NCBI GenBank assembly: GCA_035532215.1 | Contig: DATKRK010000228.1 | Location: 1 to 25,404 of the forward strand | Source of the DNA: JAICIG01 sp035532215 | GTDB taxonomy: Bacteria > Planctomycetota > Planctomycetia > Pirellulales > JAICIG01 | Length of the DNA: 25,404 bases | Reading direction: 5' to 3' | In this document: positions 17,501-24,720 of the stretch, in pieces | How positions within the stretch are numbered: position 1 is the first letter of the stretch | How the letters are laid out: every line of letters begins with the position of its first letter | Made by a program: the position numbers and the translations under genes | The notes under the pieces: generated by a model | What the model was told of the DNA's origin: nothing | Databases searched by the model: none | What the model saw: only the letters and a program-made list of their open reading frames with translations

Positions 17501-17961
17501 AGTTGCCGAAACTCGAGAGCTTGACGTTCGGCGGCGCCTTTACCGACGAGGGGCTATCGCACTTGCAGGACTGTACGCATCTGAAGCAACTGCTACTTGC
17601 CGCGAAGGACGGCGCGAGGCTCACCGATCGGGGAGTGGAATCCCTTTCCGGACTGACCAACCTTGAACATCTTGAGTTGGTCCAATTGGACGACGGCTCG
17701 AGCCCCTGGAACATTACCGATGCGGGGCTGCGCTCGCTTGCGGCGCTGCCGAACTTGGAAAGCCTTTCGCTGCGAAGCAAAAGGATCACCGACGCCGGGT
17801 TGGCCCATCTCCGCGGCCTCAAGAAGTTGAAACAACTCGACTTAGGCGGCTCTGCCATCAGCGAGGCAGCCGTCGCGGAATTGAAGCAGGCCCTGCCGAA
17901 CCTCAAGGTGAAAAGCCTCGGCGATCAGGCGCCTGGCAAGCCGTCGGATGCGAGGGAGTAA
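14539..17961 (+). CDS. M56 (BlaR1-like) metalloprotease with carboxypeptidase-regulatory-like and leucine-rich repeats
   Basis: 1140 residues. The N-terminal part has membrane helices (about 16-33, 40-58, 148-168, and 353-370 after the protease). The zinc site is HEWAH at 240-244 with a probable third ligand E281 in DQELLAD. This is the M56 core of BlaR1/MecR1 antirepressors. The usual penicillin-binding sensor domain is absent. After the last helix come four carboxypeptidase-regulatory-like modules starting near 411, 553, 656 and 740 (for example GQVVDSEGKPVAGAVV and TDADGRFEIADLPPF). A leucine-rich region of the RNI-like type follows from about 915 to 1125 (ITDAGLAHLRGLKKLKQLDL and similar). 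The C-terminal ~770 residues are presumably outside and could serve as the sensor. It is three bases downstream of the BlaI gene. The signal sensed is unknown. Domain calls are firm and the topology is inferred. Confidence 0.92.
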   Translation: MTAWSDWAGRWLLDYYAAASVVLAAVAIAGALVRSSAARMALSRAALAGLAILAVLCAAPGWPQFAVAFRANDASASAPGIPRGAVLRALTPHSPNAADPGGPTLSPVGSAEASFARANAPSQAQVTWRPDAFAKGRTTLRLADAAPWLVVSFLVGAGLLLARLLLGAVQVRRLCRRASAAPAAALDELKQIAAGADPPPRLLVSPTIGTAAAWGLLRPTIVLPERAIRSGLAIGPILAHEWAHIRRGDLWLLALVRGVQAALFAHPLFWLLRVRIRTDQELLADATAAECCGRCAYAEALVAWARFQAAERAGSNGMMGIWESRSLLTRRISMLLDERIRLPLDCSRRWKAASGLASLALVAGLSLFTLRPGPATFAAPPTAAAEKAVPNVAARAANASRLAEPPGDAELVSISGICLDEHQKPLAGAHVRVFRTERSDQVHLRPTGRLKFVQSFLADVKPGEGFSSPNYASSMESPESQRLLAQTRTDDGGKFQFAGLAADEAWKQQRAVVLVVAQSPGKGTQCERAMIVRRTDELPFVESMQFTLPAAVSLRGQVVDSEGKPVAGAVVSCPDACALAKPLPGIMCAVTDADGRFEIADLPPFDVANLPPEVSDFGMFARASAAVGIEHPDYAQQVAEYERLPAVVEATLQRPAALAGQIVDEESGQPAEKATVHWTHEHGFSGSTLTDQDGRYAATGLPPGKYTLRTWRADRLDATREVELHSGANFADLRLESGAFIQGIVIDEATGKPPLDFGDMPMAVHAMLSGEKPSDARAGYVQGDGTFSMTVRPGKNSLVFFHPRWRLIDENRWRLAGVEAARGQTVKVELRVASQRPKWAAPAAAAFAFPEARLSGKALVELLKATEYVQLRTEIMDGREVVTEIALGGRDEIDFEALAPQFAWLYENLLANLKEFSELRSLTLCPPHGCDEALKSLRELKKLESLMLADVSDLTAAGVAHLAALPNLKGLGLAGPRLDDDMLREIAELPKLESLTFGGAFTDEGLSHLQDCTHLKQLLLAAKDGARLTDRGVESLSGLTNLEHLELVQLDDGSSPWNITDAGLRSLAALPNLESLSLRSKRITDAGLAHLRGLKKLKQLDLGGSAISEAAVAELKQALPNLKVKSLGDQAPGKPSDARE

Positions 17962-18003
17962 CGCGGCGGCCGGGCAAGGGGCGGCGGCGCAAGCCAGCGG
18001 TTG

Positions 18004-18056
18004 AAGCGGCGGGGCGCCGCTGATAAGAGAGACGGGAAGCGGCAGGGGCGCCGCTT
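18004..18056. repeat. Two tandem AGCGGC hairpins
   Basis: AGCGGC (18005-18010) pairs with GCCGCT (18016-18021). AAGCGGC (18037-18043) pairs with GCCGCTT (18050-18056). They lie in the convergent gap between the M56 gene and clpX, before the strong terminator. They may help end the plus-strand transcript but lack a T-tract. Confidence 0.5.
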
Positions 18057-18067
18057 CTACAAGAAAA

Positions 18068-18111
18068 AAACGAGCCCAGGACCAACCCGATTGTTGGTCC
18101 CGGGCTCGTTT
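18068..18111 (-). terminator. Intrinsic terminator of clpX
   Basis: GGACCAAC (18079-18086) pairs with GTTGGTCC (18093-18100) across loop CCGATT. After one mismatch the stem continues through 18068-18077 against 18102-18111. On the minus strand it is followed by seven T (A at 18064-18070). It lies about 70 bases after the clpX stop. The strong stem may also act weakly on plus-strand transcripts from the M56 gene. Confidence 0.9.
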
Positions 18112-18180
18112 CAAAATAAGCGCGGACTTAACCCCCGCCGGCGCCTGGCAAAACGCGACAGGCGGCGGCAGGCTTGAACG

Positions 18181-19470
18181 TCACGCGCTTTTGTGTTTCG
18201 GTTCGGGCAACGCCAGCAGCGGCTCGCGGCCCGAGACGACTTCCGGCGTCACTAGGTAATGCTTGCCGGCGCCTTGTTCGGGCAGCTCGAACATGATGTC
18301 GAGCATGACCTCTTCAATGATCGACCGCAGACCCCGTGCTCCTGTTTCTTTTTCCTTCGCTCTTTCCGCGACCAGGCGCAAAGCCTCTTCGGTAAAGGTG
18401 AGTTCGGCGTTTTCCATCTCGAATAGCTTCTGGTACTGACGCACCAGGGCGTTGCGCGGTTCGCTCAACACCCGGACGAGCGAATCGGTATCCAAGGGCT
18501 GCAAGGCGGAAATGACGGGCAAACGGCCGACAAGCTCGGGAATCAGGCCGAATTCGAGCACGTCATCGCTGCCAACCTGGGGCAATAGGGAAGCCAGGTC
18601 GCTTTCGTTCTGCGGCCCGCCCGCTTCCTGACCGAAGCCGATCGTCTTGCGACCCAGCCGCTTGGCGATGATTTTTTCAATGCCCACGAACGTGCCGCCG
18701 CAGATGAACAGGATGTTGCTGGTGTCCATCTGGATGTACTGCTGCTCGGGATGCTTGCGGCCGCCTTGCGGCGGGACGTTGGCCATCGTGCCTTCGAGCA
18801 TTTTGAGCAGGGCCTGCTGCACGCCCTCGCCCGACACGTCGCGCGTGATCGAGACGTTCTGGCTGGTTTTGCCGATCTTGTCGATTTCGTCGATATAGAG
18901 CACGCCGCGTTGGGCGCTTTCCAGGTCGAAATCGGCGGCGTGCAACAGCTTGAGCAGCAGGTTCTCGACGTCCTCTCCCACGTAGCCGGCCTCGGTGAGC
19001 GTGGTCGCGTCGCCGATGGCGAACGGCACGTTGAGCATGCGGGCCAGCGTGCGGGCCAGCAGCGTTTTGCCGCTGCCCGTCGGGCCGATCAGCAGGATGT
19101 TCGACTTGTCGAGTTCGACATCGGCGGCTTCGCTTGAGTGCATCAGCCGCTTGTAATGGGTGTTGACGGCGACCGAGAGCACCTTTTTGGCTCGTTCCTG
19201 CCCGATCACGTACTCGTCGAGCTGGGTGACGATTTCGCGGGGGGTGGGCACTTTGGTGAAGAGCTGCTTGCTGGTTCCGCGGCGCCGGCGCTCCTGTTCG
19301 AGGATCGACTGGCAAAGTTCGATGCATTCGCCGCAAATGTAGACATCGCCCGGCCCTTCGACCAAGGGCCCGACGTCTCGATAACTTTTGCGGCAAAACG
19401 AACAGAACGCGTTTTTCTTGGTGGCGCCTCCACCGCGACGACCTCCGGTCACATCCCTACTCGAGGGCAT
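18181..19470 (-). CDS. clpX: ATP-dependent Clp protease ATP-binding subunit ClpX
   Basis: 429 residues, normal ClpX length. The N-terminal zinc-binding domain has four cysteines (C23, C26, C46, C49) that bind adaptors and substrates. The AAA+ core has Walker A GPTGSGKT (129-136), pore loop GYVGED (162-167), Walker B VLYIDEIDKI (190-199) and the RKH loop (238-240). The IGF loop (277-279) docks on ClpP. It unfolds tagged proteins and feeds them to ClpP in the cytoplasm. AAGGAG lies five bases before the ATG at 19470, confirming the start. clpP, often adjacent elsewhere, is not in this window. A strong terminator follows. Confidence 0.98.
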   Translation of the reverse strand: MPSSRDVTGGRRGGGATKKNAFCSFCRKSYRDVGPLVEGPGDVYICGECIELCQSILEQERRRRGTSKQLFTKVPTPREIVTQLDEYVIGQERAKKVLSVAVNTHYKRLMHSSEAADVELDKSNILLIGPTGSGKTLLARTLARMLNVPFAIGDATTLTEAGYVGEDVENLLLKLLHAADFDLESAQRGVLYIDEIDKIGKTSQNVSITRDVSGEGVQQALLKMLEGTMANVPPQGGRKHPEQQYIQMDTSNILFICGGTFVGIEKIIAKRLGRKTIGFGQEAGGPQNESDLASLLPQVGSDDVLEFGLIPELVGRLPVISALQPLDTDSLVRVLSEPRNALVRQYQKLFEMENAELTFTEEALRLVAERAKEKETGARGLRSIIEEVMLDIMFELPEQGAGKHYLVTPEVVSGREPLLALPEPKHKSA

Positions 19471-19772
19471 GCTAACTCCTTTCCGCTGTACGCCGCCTCC
19501 GGCCTACGCTGGCCGGTCGACGCGACGTCTTGAATCAAAGTTGTCGCTCGAGCGGGCGTCGCGCACGTATCGTCGCATGGCCCGGGGGCATCCTTGTCCG
19601 TTGGTCGCGAGCAATCCGATCAAGTTTGCGCCTTGGTTCCCGCGCATGTTCCTGATACGCCAAAGAGGCGGCCGCTGTTTGCCACTGGCGAGCAGAATCG
19701 ACGTCGCCCGACTCGCGACGTCCGGCAGAACCGAACGAACCATCGGGTTCCGCCAAGTCGCCGCCAGGCGTC
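19471..19772. other. Spacer upstream of clpX, no supported gene
   Basis: About 300 bases between clpX and the small membrane gene. A minus-strand open frame at 19504-19743 has no recognisable features and is not called. The AAGGAG for clpX is at the left end. I could not pick a convincing promoter. If clpX has its own promoter it should lie here. Confidence 0.5.
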
Positions 19773-20036
19773 TTAACCCTCTTCGCTCCTACCCTTTAAC
19801 TGGTTTTGCAGACGAGCCGCCAACATTGCTTTTATGTTTCGGTATTCCTCGTCGCTTAGCTCACCCTGGGAGTGCAATTCCCGAAAATTCGTGATCAAAT
19901 CGCTCGCCGCCGGCCCGCTTTGCATGAAGCTTCGGCGTACTTTCGCCACAACGTATATTCCGACCGCAATCAAGGCCGCGACGACGGCCGTCAAAATCAG
20001 CAGCCGCGTCTCGGTTCTCTGCAACAGTTCTGTCAT
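19773..20036 (-). CDS. Small membrane protein with SHOCT-like C-terminus
   Basis: 87 residues. A single membrane helix, LLILTAVVAALIAVGIYVVA (about 12-31), is followed by a basic patch (KVRRS). The C-terminal segment LHSQGELSDEEYRNIKAML (about 54-72) has the L...G.(I/L)(S/T).EE(Y/F)...K..L pattern of SHOCT-type short domains, probable oligomerisation helices. No catalytic motif. It lies ~300 bases upstream of clpX on the same strand. The name is by pattern only and the function is unknown. Confidence 0.7.
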   Translation of the reverse strand: MTELLQRTETRLLILTAVVAALIAVGIYVVAKVRRSFMQSGPAASDLITNFRELHSQGELSDEEYRNIKAMLAARLQNQLKGRSEEG

Positions 20037-20222
20037 CCCACCCGCGCAAACTGCGAACCACTGGCCCTAAGTTCGCCGACTTTGCCACCTTATCGTTTAT
20101 TATGCACGGCCGAGGCAAGAGAGTCCAGCATCCGCCCCGCGGCGTTCAGGCGGCGGCGATACCCGCGGTTGTTTTTCAAGTCTACTCGCCGCTGTACCGC
20201 AACCCTAGGATCTTGCGGTAGA

Positions 20223-20267
20223 GGCGGCGTCCTTGCCGCCTTTAGAAATGCGGCAGGGATGCCGCAT
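20223..20267. repeat. Two tandem GCGGC hairpins at the end of the GT4 gene
   Basis: GGCGGC (20223-20228) pairs with GCCGCC (20235-20240). ATGCGGCA (20248-20255) pairs with TGCCGCAT (20260-20267) across loop GGGA. GTAG-type words flank the pair. The second hairpin is inside the GT4 coding sequence and encodes its last residues. Confidence 0.65.
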
Positions 20268-21327
20268 CTACGTTTTCGCGGTAATGCTCGATCAGCCCCG
20301 CGGCGGCTTGCCGAATGTCGAACCGCATTTCGGCCTGTCGTCGGGCGGCAAAGCCTAACTGGGCTCGCGTTTGGGAATCGGCCGCCAATTCCGCGATCGC
20401 TTCGGCAAGCTGGACCGAGTCGCCGGGCGGCACGAGCCGCGCGGCGCCCGCGACCGGCGGAAAGATTTCGCGCGTGCCGCCGACGTCGGTCGCAATGCAA
20501 GCCACGCCCGAAGCCGCGGCTTCCAACAGCACGCGGCCCAGCGGCTCTTGCCGGGCCGGATGCACCAACAGCGTCAGCTCGGGCAACAGCTCCTCGACGT
20601 ACTCCAGCGTGCCGAGAAAATGCACCCGATCGGCGAGCCCCGCCGAAGCGAAGATCTCATGCACCGCCGCTTCGTGTTCGAGCGCTTCGTCCTTTTGCGA
20701 ATGCCGGCTGCCGACGATGATCCAGTGCGCGTGCGGCAGCCGTCGGGCCAGGTTGGCGGCCGCTCGAGCCAGCACGTCGTGCCCTTTGCGCAGCACGAGC
20801 TGGCCGATCGAGCCAATCAGCAGCGCCTCGCGAGAAACGCCCAATTGCTCGTGCAGCCAACCGTTGGCCGCTCGCGGGCGGAACCGCTCGAGATCGACGC
20901 CGTTATAGAGCACGTGCAACTTTTCGGCCGCCAGGGCCTGGCCGGCGTGAAAGTCGCGGGTCGCTTGGGAGACGGCGAGCAGCCGCATGTGGCGATTCGA
21001 ATCGGCGACGGCCGCCCTGCTCAGCTTGAGGATGTCGCGGAGATGCGACAGGCTCGGCAGGTTCAATTCGGCGGCCACGGGGCCCGAGAGCCGCCCCATC
21101 GCCAGGCTATTGGCGTGCAGCAGATCCGCCCGCGCCGCCGCTAAGAGTTCGGCCAGTCGCTCGCGCAACTGCGGTTGCGAACGCCTGCGCCCCTCGCAAT
21201 CACAAGTTTCGAAGGCGACCAGCGCAACGCCTTCGGCGGCCAGCCGTTCCGCCAGCGGTCCAGCGGGCGGCGCCAGCGCGACGACGTCCACCCCCGCCGC
21301 GCGAAGATAGGGCAGCGTCGCCAGCAA
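20242..21327 (-). CDS. GT4-family glycosyltransferase with disrupted N-terminal start
   Basis: 361 residues counted from TTG 21327. The Rossmann GT-B donor half carries GSIGQLVLRKGHDVLARA, HFLGTLEYVEELL and the GT4 signature EPLGRVLLEAAASGVACIATDVGGTREI. It probably transfers a hexose from a nucleotide sugar to a surface glycan or lipid. In-frame sequence upstream of 21327 reads IRVAWLFEYPTLHGGERSL, which is the expected first strand and GGE loop of a GT4 enzyme, so the genuine start should be at or before 21381. No ATG, GTG or TTG exists between the upstream in-frame stop and that point: the codon before RVAW is ATC, preceded by repeat-derived SPTSEFRLPTS. The annotated start is thus a compromise. 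The C-terminal residues NVDAASLPHF come from a hairpin repeat. Confidence 0.8.
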   Translation of the reverse strand: MLATLPYLRAAGVDVVALAPPAGPLAERLAAEGVALVAFETCDCEGRRRSQPQLRERLAELLAAARADLLHANSLAMGRLSGPVAAELNLPSLSHLRDILKLSRAAVADSNRHMRLLAVSQATRDFHAGQALAAEKLHVLYNGVDLERFRPRAANGWLHEQLGVSREALLIGSIGQLVLRKGHDVLARAAANLARRLPHAHWIIVGSRHSQKDEALEHEAAVHEIFASAGLADRVHFLGTLEYVEELLPELTLLVHPARQEPLGRVLLEAAASGVACIATDVGGTREIFPPVAGAARLVPPGDSVQLAEAIAELAADSQTRAQLGFAARRQAEMRFDIRQAAAGLIEHYRENVDAASLPHF

Positions 21328-21460
21328 CGAGCGTTCGCCGCCGTGCAGCGTCGGATACTCGAACAGCCAGGCGACGCGGATCGAGGTTGGAAGTCGGAAC
21401 TCGGAAGTCGGAGAGGCGGAAATTGTGATGGGCCCGATTAAGAATCAGACGTCTGTTGGT

Positions 21461-21515
21461 CGTGGGGCGGCCTTCCAGGCCGTCGGTCAATGACGGCCTG
21501 GAAGGCCGCCCCACG
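21461..21515. repeat. Perfect 24-bp inverted repeat with 7-base loop
   Basis: The arm 21461-21484 is the exact reverse complement of 21492-21515, with loop GGTCAAT. The stem (GGGGCGGCCTTCCAGGCCGT region) itself contains GGCCTnnnAGGCC. It lies between the dapA stop and the GT4 gene on the minus strand. It could stop or stabilise the dapA transcript, but no T-tract follows it. Confidence 0.85.
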
Positions 21516-21599
21516 TCTCGTTGGCATCCCCGTGCGGGAAAACGCCCGTTCAGGCTCTCGCTCCTGGCTCTCCACTCCTTACTCCCAATTGCCCGCTCC

Positions 21600-22487
21600 C
21601 TACAGCAACCCATAGCCGGCCAGCGTGCCGCGCAGCTTCTGCTCTTCAGCGGCGGAAAGAGGAGTCATCGGCAGGCGCAACTCGCCAGTGTCGCGGCCGA
21701 GCAGTTTCATGGCGGCTTTGACGGGGATCGGATTGGTCGACAGGCCGAGCATGTCGCGGCACAAGGGGAACAGCTTGCGATGCCACTTTTGGGCTTCGGC
21801 CAGCTTGCCCGCCTCGAAGGCCGCCAACAGCGAAAGCATGTCTTTGGGCACGATGTTGCCGACCACCGAAATCACGCCGCGGCCGCCGATCGCCAACAGC
21901 GGCAGCGTCAGGCTGTCGTCGCCGCTGAGCAAGGTCAGGTTCGTCAGGGCCAAGGTCTGCGACGCCTGGTCCATCGAGCCGGTGGCTTCCTTGACCATCG
22001 CGATGTTCGGCAATTCGGCCATCCGGGCGATCGTCTCGGGCTCGATGTTCTTGCCCGTGCGGCCCGGGATGTTGTAGACGCAAATCGGAATCTCGACCGC
22101 CTCGGCCAACGCCTTGAAGTGCTGGTAAAAGCCCTCCTGCGTCGGCTTGTTGTAATAAGGAGCGACGACCAGCGCCGCGTCGGCGCCCGCCTTGGCCGCC
22201 CACTTGGTCAGCCGCAGCGCCTCGCGGGTGCTGTTCGAGCCGGTGCCCGGCATCACCTTAGCGCGGCCGGCCGAGAACTCGACGACCGAGGCGATCACCC
22301 GCTCGTGCTCATCGTGCGAGAGGGTCGGCGACTCGCCCGTGGTGCCGACCGGGCAGAGGCATTTCGTACCGGCGGCCACCTGGAATTCGACTTGGGCCCG
22401 CAAAGCGTCATAATCGACTTCGCCATTGCGGAACGGGGTGGTCAGGGCAACCGAGAGGCCGGCGAACGCTTCACCTTTGGTGGACAT
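21600..22487 (-). CDS. dapA: 4-hydroxy-tetrahydrodipicolinate synthase
   Basis: 295 residues, typical DapA. Cytoplasmic TIM-barrel enzyme that condenses pyruvate and aspartate semialdehyde in lysine/diaminopimelate synthesis. It shows GTTGESPT (48-55; T49/T50 of the proton relay), YNIPGRTG with Y138 and R143, and the Schiff-base lysine K166 in VKEATGS. The C-terminal half follows the family (GGRGVISVVGNIVPKDM; NPIPVKAAMKLLG). The full motif set distinguishes it from the related aldolases NanA and KDPG-type enzymes, though these share the fold. The start at ATG 22487 has only a distant GGAG. A 30-nt-period repeat array lies about 115 bases upstream. Confidence 0.95.
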   Translation of the reverse strand: MSTKGEAFAGLSVALTTPFRNGEVDYDALRAQVEFQVAAGTKCLCPVGTTGESPTLSHDEHERVIASVVEFSAGRAKVMPGTGSNSTREALRLTKWAAKAGADAALVVAPYYNKPTQEGFYQHFKALAEAVEIPICVYNIPGRTGKNIEPETIARMAELPNIAMVKEATGSMDQASQTLALTNLTLLSGDDSLTLPLLAIGGRGVISVVGNIVPKDMLSLLAAFEAGKLAEAQKWHRKLFPLCRDMLGLSTNPIPVKAAMKLLGRDTGELRLPMTPLSAAEEQKLRGTLAGYGLL

Positions 22488-22917
22488 GGCAGGACTTCGA
22501 ACGCTCCAGAGGGCGGGGAATGATCGTCACAAACTCCGCATCATAAAAGACCGGCCCGCCTTGTGCAAACGGCCCGGCGAGGGGGCCGGCAATGGAGTAC
22601 CAGGCGCCCTCGCCCGGAATCATGGAGGTCCGGGCGCCCTCGCCCGATGTCATGGAGGTCCGGGCGCCCTCGCCCGGTATCATGGCGATCTGGCGCCCTA
22701 TCCCCAACAGAGCCGAATTCCAAGATTTCCCACGCACGGCGTTTTGGCGGGATGCAATTGCTCGACGGGCGAAACTTGCACGCTGCTTCTCCAGCTTGCA
22801 CAATCAATTGGACACAATGAATTGGATCTTGTCGACTCGATCGGCGAACGGTCCGTAAGGCGATTTTTTGCCAATCGATAGAGCCGAAGAACCAAGCTTG
22901 GCGGATCGGAGGCGGGG
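22488..22917. other. Divergent spacer between dapA and a membrane protein gene
   Basis: This 430-base spacer contains the family-A array (22604-22693) and no supported gene. Open frames exist through the array on both strands only because its period is a multiple of three. GGAGG at 22908-22912 is the ribosome binding site for the gene at 22918. Promoters for both flanking genes should be here, but none is clear. Confidence 0.6.
22604..22693. repeat. Three 30-nt tandem units (family A)
   Basis: Three exact-length 30-base units each start GCGCCCTCGCCCG and continue with an (A/T)(A/G)TCATGG word. The first two differ only at two positions next to the core. The third ends GCGATCTGG in place of GAGGTCCGG. 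The minus-strand frame reads as GEGARTS-type decapeptides. Confidence 0.85.
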
Positions 22918-23769
22918 GTGCGACGCGTGCTGGAATTTGCGAAGCGGTGCGGTCGTTGGGCGCTGCCTGCGGGCGCCTCTCTCTCGGCGATCTTGTTTCT
23001 CTGCGTTGCGGACGCTTGCGTGTGCTTTCGCGGCGGTCAATGCAGCTATTCTTTCACGGACCGGCTTCACGTTCTGGTTGACGCTGGCGGCCCATCGGGA
23101 ATCGCAAAAGCGATCATCTGCAACAGCGATTTGCTGGTTGCAGCCCAATACGCTGAGTTTACCAAAGAATCCGGGAACCCGCTCAACGGCGTCAGCTACA
23201 GTGGGCCGGGCTTCCATTACTGGCAAGTCAGCTACAACGGCAGCCGCACTTATTGGTTCGTTGCCGTCAGCCTCTGGTATGCAATCGCGTTAACCAGCGC
23301 CCTGCCTGTCCTTTGGCTAGGCCGGCGGCTGTGGCGGCGGCGCTTTCGGTTTTCGCTCAGGTCGCTGCTGATTTTCGCGCTTGCGGTCGCATTGTTTTTC
23401 GGCGCCTGGTCCTTGACAGCCAGCTTGGGAACGCGAGACGTGACGAAACACCTTGACGACTTGTTGAGCGTGGATGGCAGGAGCCCGCATGTCGACCGCG
23501 ATCCGCTTCGCGATGATCACCCGCGTGGCGACGAGGAAATCCCGCAGTGCCATTATGTGGGCAATGCCGCTTCGCCGTTTCCGTGCGTCGTGACCGTCGA
23601 TTACGGCTATATCGTTTATGTTCGTCTCACGGACCTCCGCTTCGGCTACCCTGAAGACGGGCATTTCCACGGCGAAAGCGGCCGCGCTTGTTTCTTCTGG
23701 TTTCTCGGCTATACGCACGAGTTGCGGCACTGGAGTCGGCCGCGAAGAGTAATGATTGGAGGGGATTGA
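22918..23769 (+). CDS. Unrecognised membrane protein with planctomycete FRFSLRSLL motif
   Basis: 283 residues from GTG 22918, chosen because GGAGG sits five bases upstream. An N-terminal hydrophobic segment (about 14-33, ALPAGASLSAILFLCVADAC) is followed by an outside region with several cysteines. Two more membrane helices come next: YWFVAVSLWYAIALTSALPVLW (about 111-132) and LLIFALAVALFFGAWSL (about 149-165). The motif FRFSLRSLLIFALAVALFFG between them is frequent just before membrane helices in planctomycete proteins of unknown role. The C-terminal ~110 residues are soluble and charged. No catalytic pattern. It stands alone between dapA and pdxJ. Confidence 0.7.
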   Translation: MRRVLEFAKRCGRWALPAGASLSAILFLCVADACVCFRGGQCSYSFTDRLHVLVDAGGPSGIAKAIICNSDLLVAAQYAEFTKESGNPLNGVSYSGPGFHYWQVSYNGSRTYWFVAVSLWYAIALTSALPVLWLGRRLWRRRFRFSLRSLLIFALAVALFFGAWSLTASLGTRDVTKHLDDLLSVDGRSPHVDRDPLRDDHPRGDEEIPQCHYVGNAASPFPCVVTVDYGYIVYVRLTDLRFGYPEDGHFHGESGRACFFWFLGYTHELRHWSRPRRVMIGGD

Positions 23770-23851
23770 TCCGACGGAGCGGACGCCGCCGTCAGCTTCT
23801 TAATCGGTGCGAGTCTCTCGGTCGGCGCCCTGGGTCTCGCGCCTTATGTTG

Positions 23852-23992
23852 GACGGGCGAGGGCGCCCGTCCCTCCGCGCCCTAATTGCAACTCGACGGG
23901 CGAGGGCGCCCGTCCCTCCACGCCTTAATTGCAACTCGACGGGCGAGGGCGCCCGTCGCTCCCTACGGGCGGGCGAGGGCGCCCGTCCCTCC
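23852..23992. repeat. Four units of the GGGCGAGGGCGCCCGT repeat (family A)
   Basis: Units begin at 23852, 23895 and 23938 (43-base period, with TAATTGCAACTCGAC linkers). A fourth core starts at 23971, 30 bases after the third core at 23941. Each core is GGGCGAGGGCGCCCGTCCCT or a one-base variant. The array ends six bases before the pdxJ stop codon, so it forms the 3' flank of the pdxJ transcript. Confidence 0.85.
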
Positions 23993-23997
23993 ATGCT

Positions 23998-24720
23998 TTA
24001 GCGGCCCAGATCGACGAGCTGCTTCATCTCGCGCACCGCCTGTTGAAACCCGACCATCAGCGCCCGGGCGACGATGCTGTGGCCGATGTTCAATTCGCTC
24101 ATCCGCTCGATGGCGGCCACCGGCTGTACGTTGCGATAAGTCAGCCCGTGGCCGGCATGCAGCGTCATCTCGCGCTCGACGATCCACCGGGCGGCGCGGC
24201 GAAGCTGCTCGAGTTGCTCTTCTTGCGGTCGGCCCGGCGCCGCCAGGGCGTATTGGCCGGTGTGCAGTTCGACCGCTTCGGCGCCGAGCGCGCGGCCGGC
24301 CTCGATCTGGCGCTCGTCGGGATCGAGAAACAGGCTGACGACGATTCCGGCGCCTTGCAGCCGGCGGACGGCCTCGGCCAGTCGGGCCTGGTTGCCGACG
24401 ACGTCGAGCCCGCCTTCGGTGGTCACCTCCTGCCGGCTCTCGGGCACCAGCGTGGCCTGGGCCGGCCTCGCCTGGCAGGCGATCTGCAGCACTTCGTCGG
24501 CGCAGGCCAGTTCGAGATTCAGCTTGACCGTAACCGTCTCTCGCAGAATTCGCAGATCGCGGTCCTGGATGTGGCGGCGGTCTTCGCGCAGGTGAATGGT
24601 GATGCCGTCGGCGCCGCCCAACTCGGCCAAGGCGGCGGCCCACGCCGGATCTGGTTCGTAAGTGCGCCGGGCCTGCCGCACCGTGGCGACATGGTCGATA
24701 TTGACGCCTAAATGAGCCAT
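23998..24720 (-). CDS. pdxJ: Pyridoxine 5'-phosphate synthase
   Basis: 240 residues, normal PdxJ length. It condenses 3-amino-2-oxopropyl phosphate and 1-deoxyxylulose 5-phosphate in the last ring-closing step of the DXP-dependent vitamin B6 pathway. Diagnostic stretches are LGVNIDHVATVRQARRT at the start, HLREDRRHIQDRD, VPESRQEVTTEGGLDV, ELHTG, HAGHGLTYRNV and ELNIGHSIVARAL. The start is ATG 24720, where the family begins. The frame is open further upstream but reads spacer and repeat. No strong ribosome site is seen. The stop abuts the repeat array. Confidence 0.97.
   Translation of the reverse strand: MAHLGVNIDHVATVRQARRTYEPDPAWAAALAELGGADGITIHLREDRRHIQDRDLRILRETVTVKLNLELACADEVLQIACQARPAQATLVPESRQEVTTEGGLDVVGNQARLAEAVRRLQGAGIVVSLFLDPDERQIEAGRALGAEAVELHTGQYALAAPGRPQEEQLEQLRRAARWIVEREMTLHAGHGLTYRNVQPVAAIERMSELNIGHSIVARALMVGFQQAVREMKQLVDLGR

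Noticed and set aside
19504..19743. 79-codon minus-strand frame upstream of clpX
   Set aside because: No ribosome site, domain or hydrophobic pattern. Random open frames of this length are common at this GC content.
22471..22803. Minus-strand open frame through the repeat array upstream of dapA
   Set aside because: It is open only because the repeat period is a multiple of three, and it overlaps the dapA start in another frame.
22604..23992. Regularly spaced repeats that could suggest a CRISPR array
   Set aside because: The repeated cores are separated by only ~8-20 bases that are themselves partly repeated. There are no unique ~30-base spacers and no cas genes.
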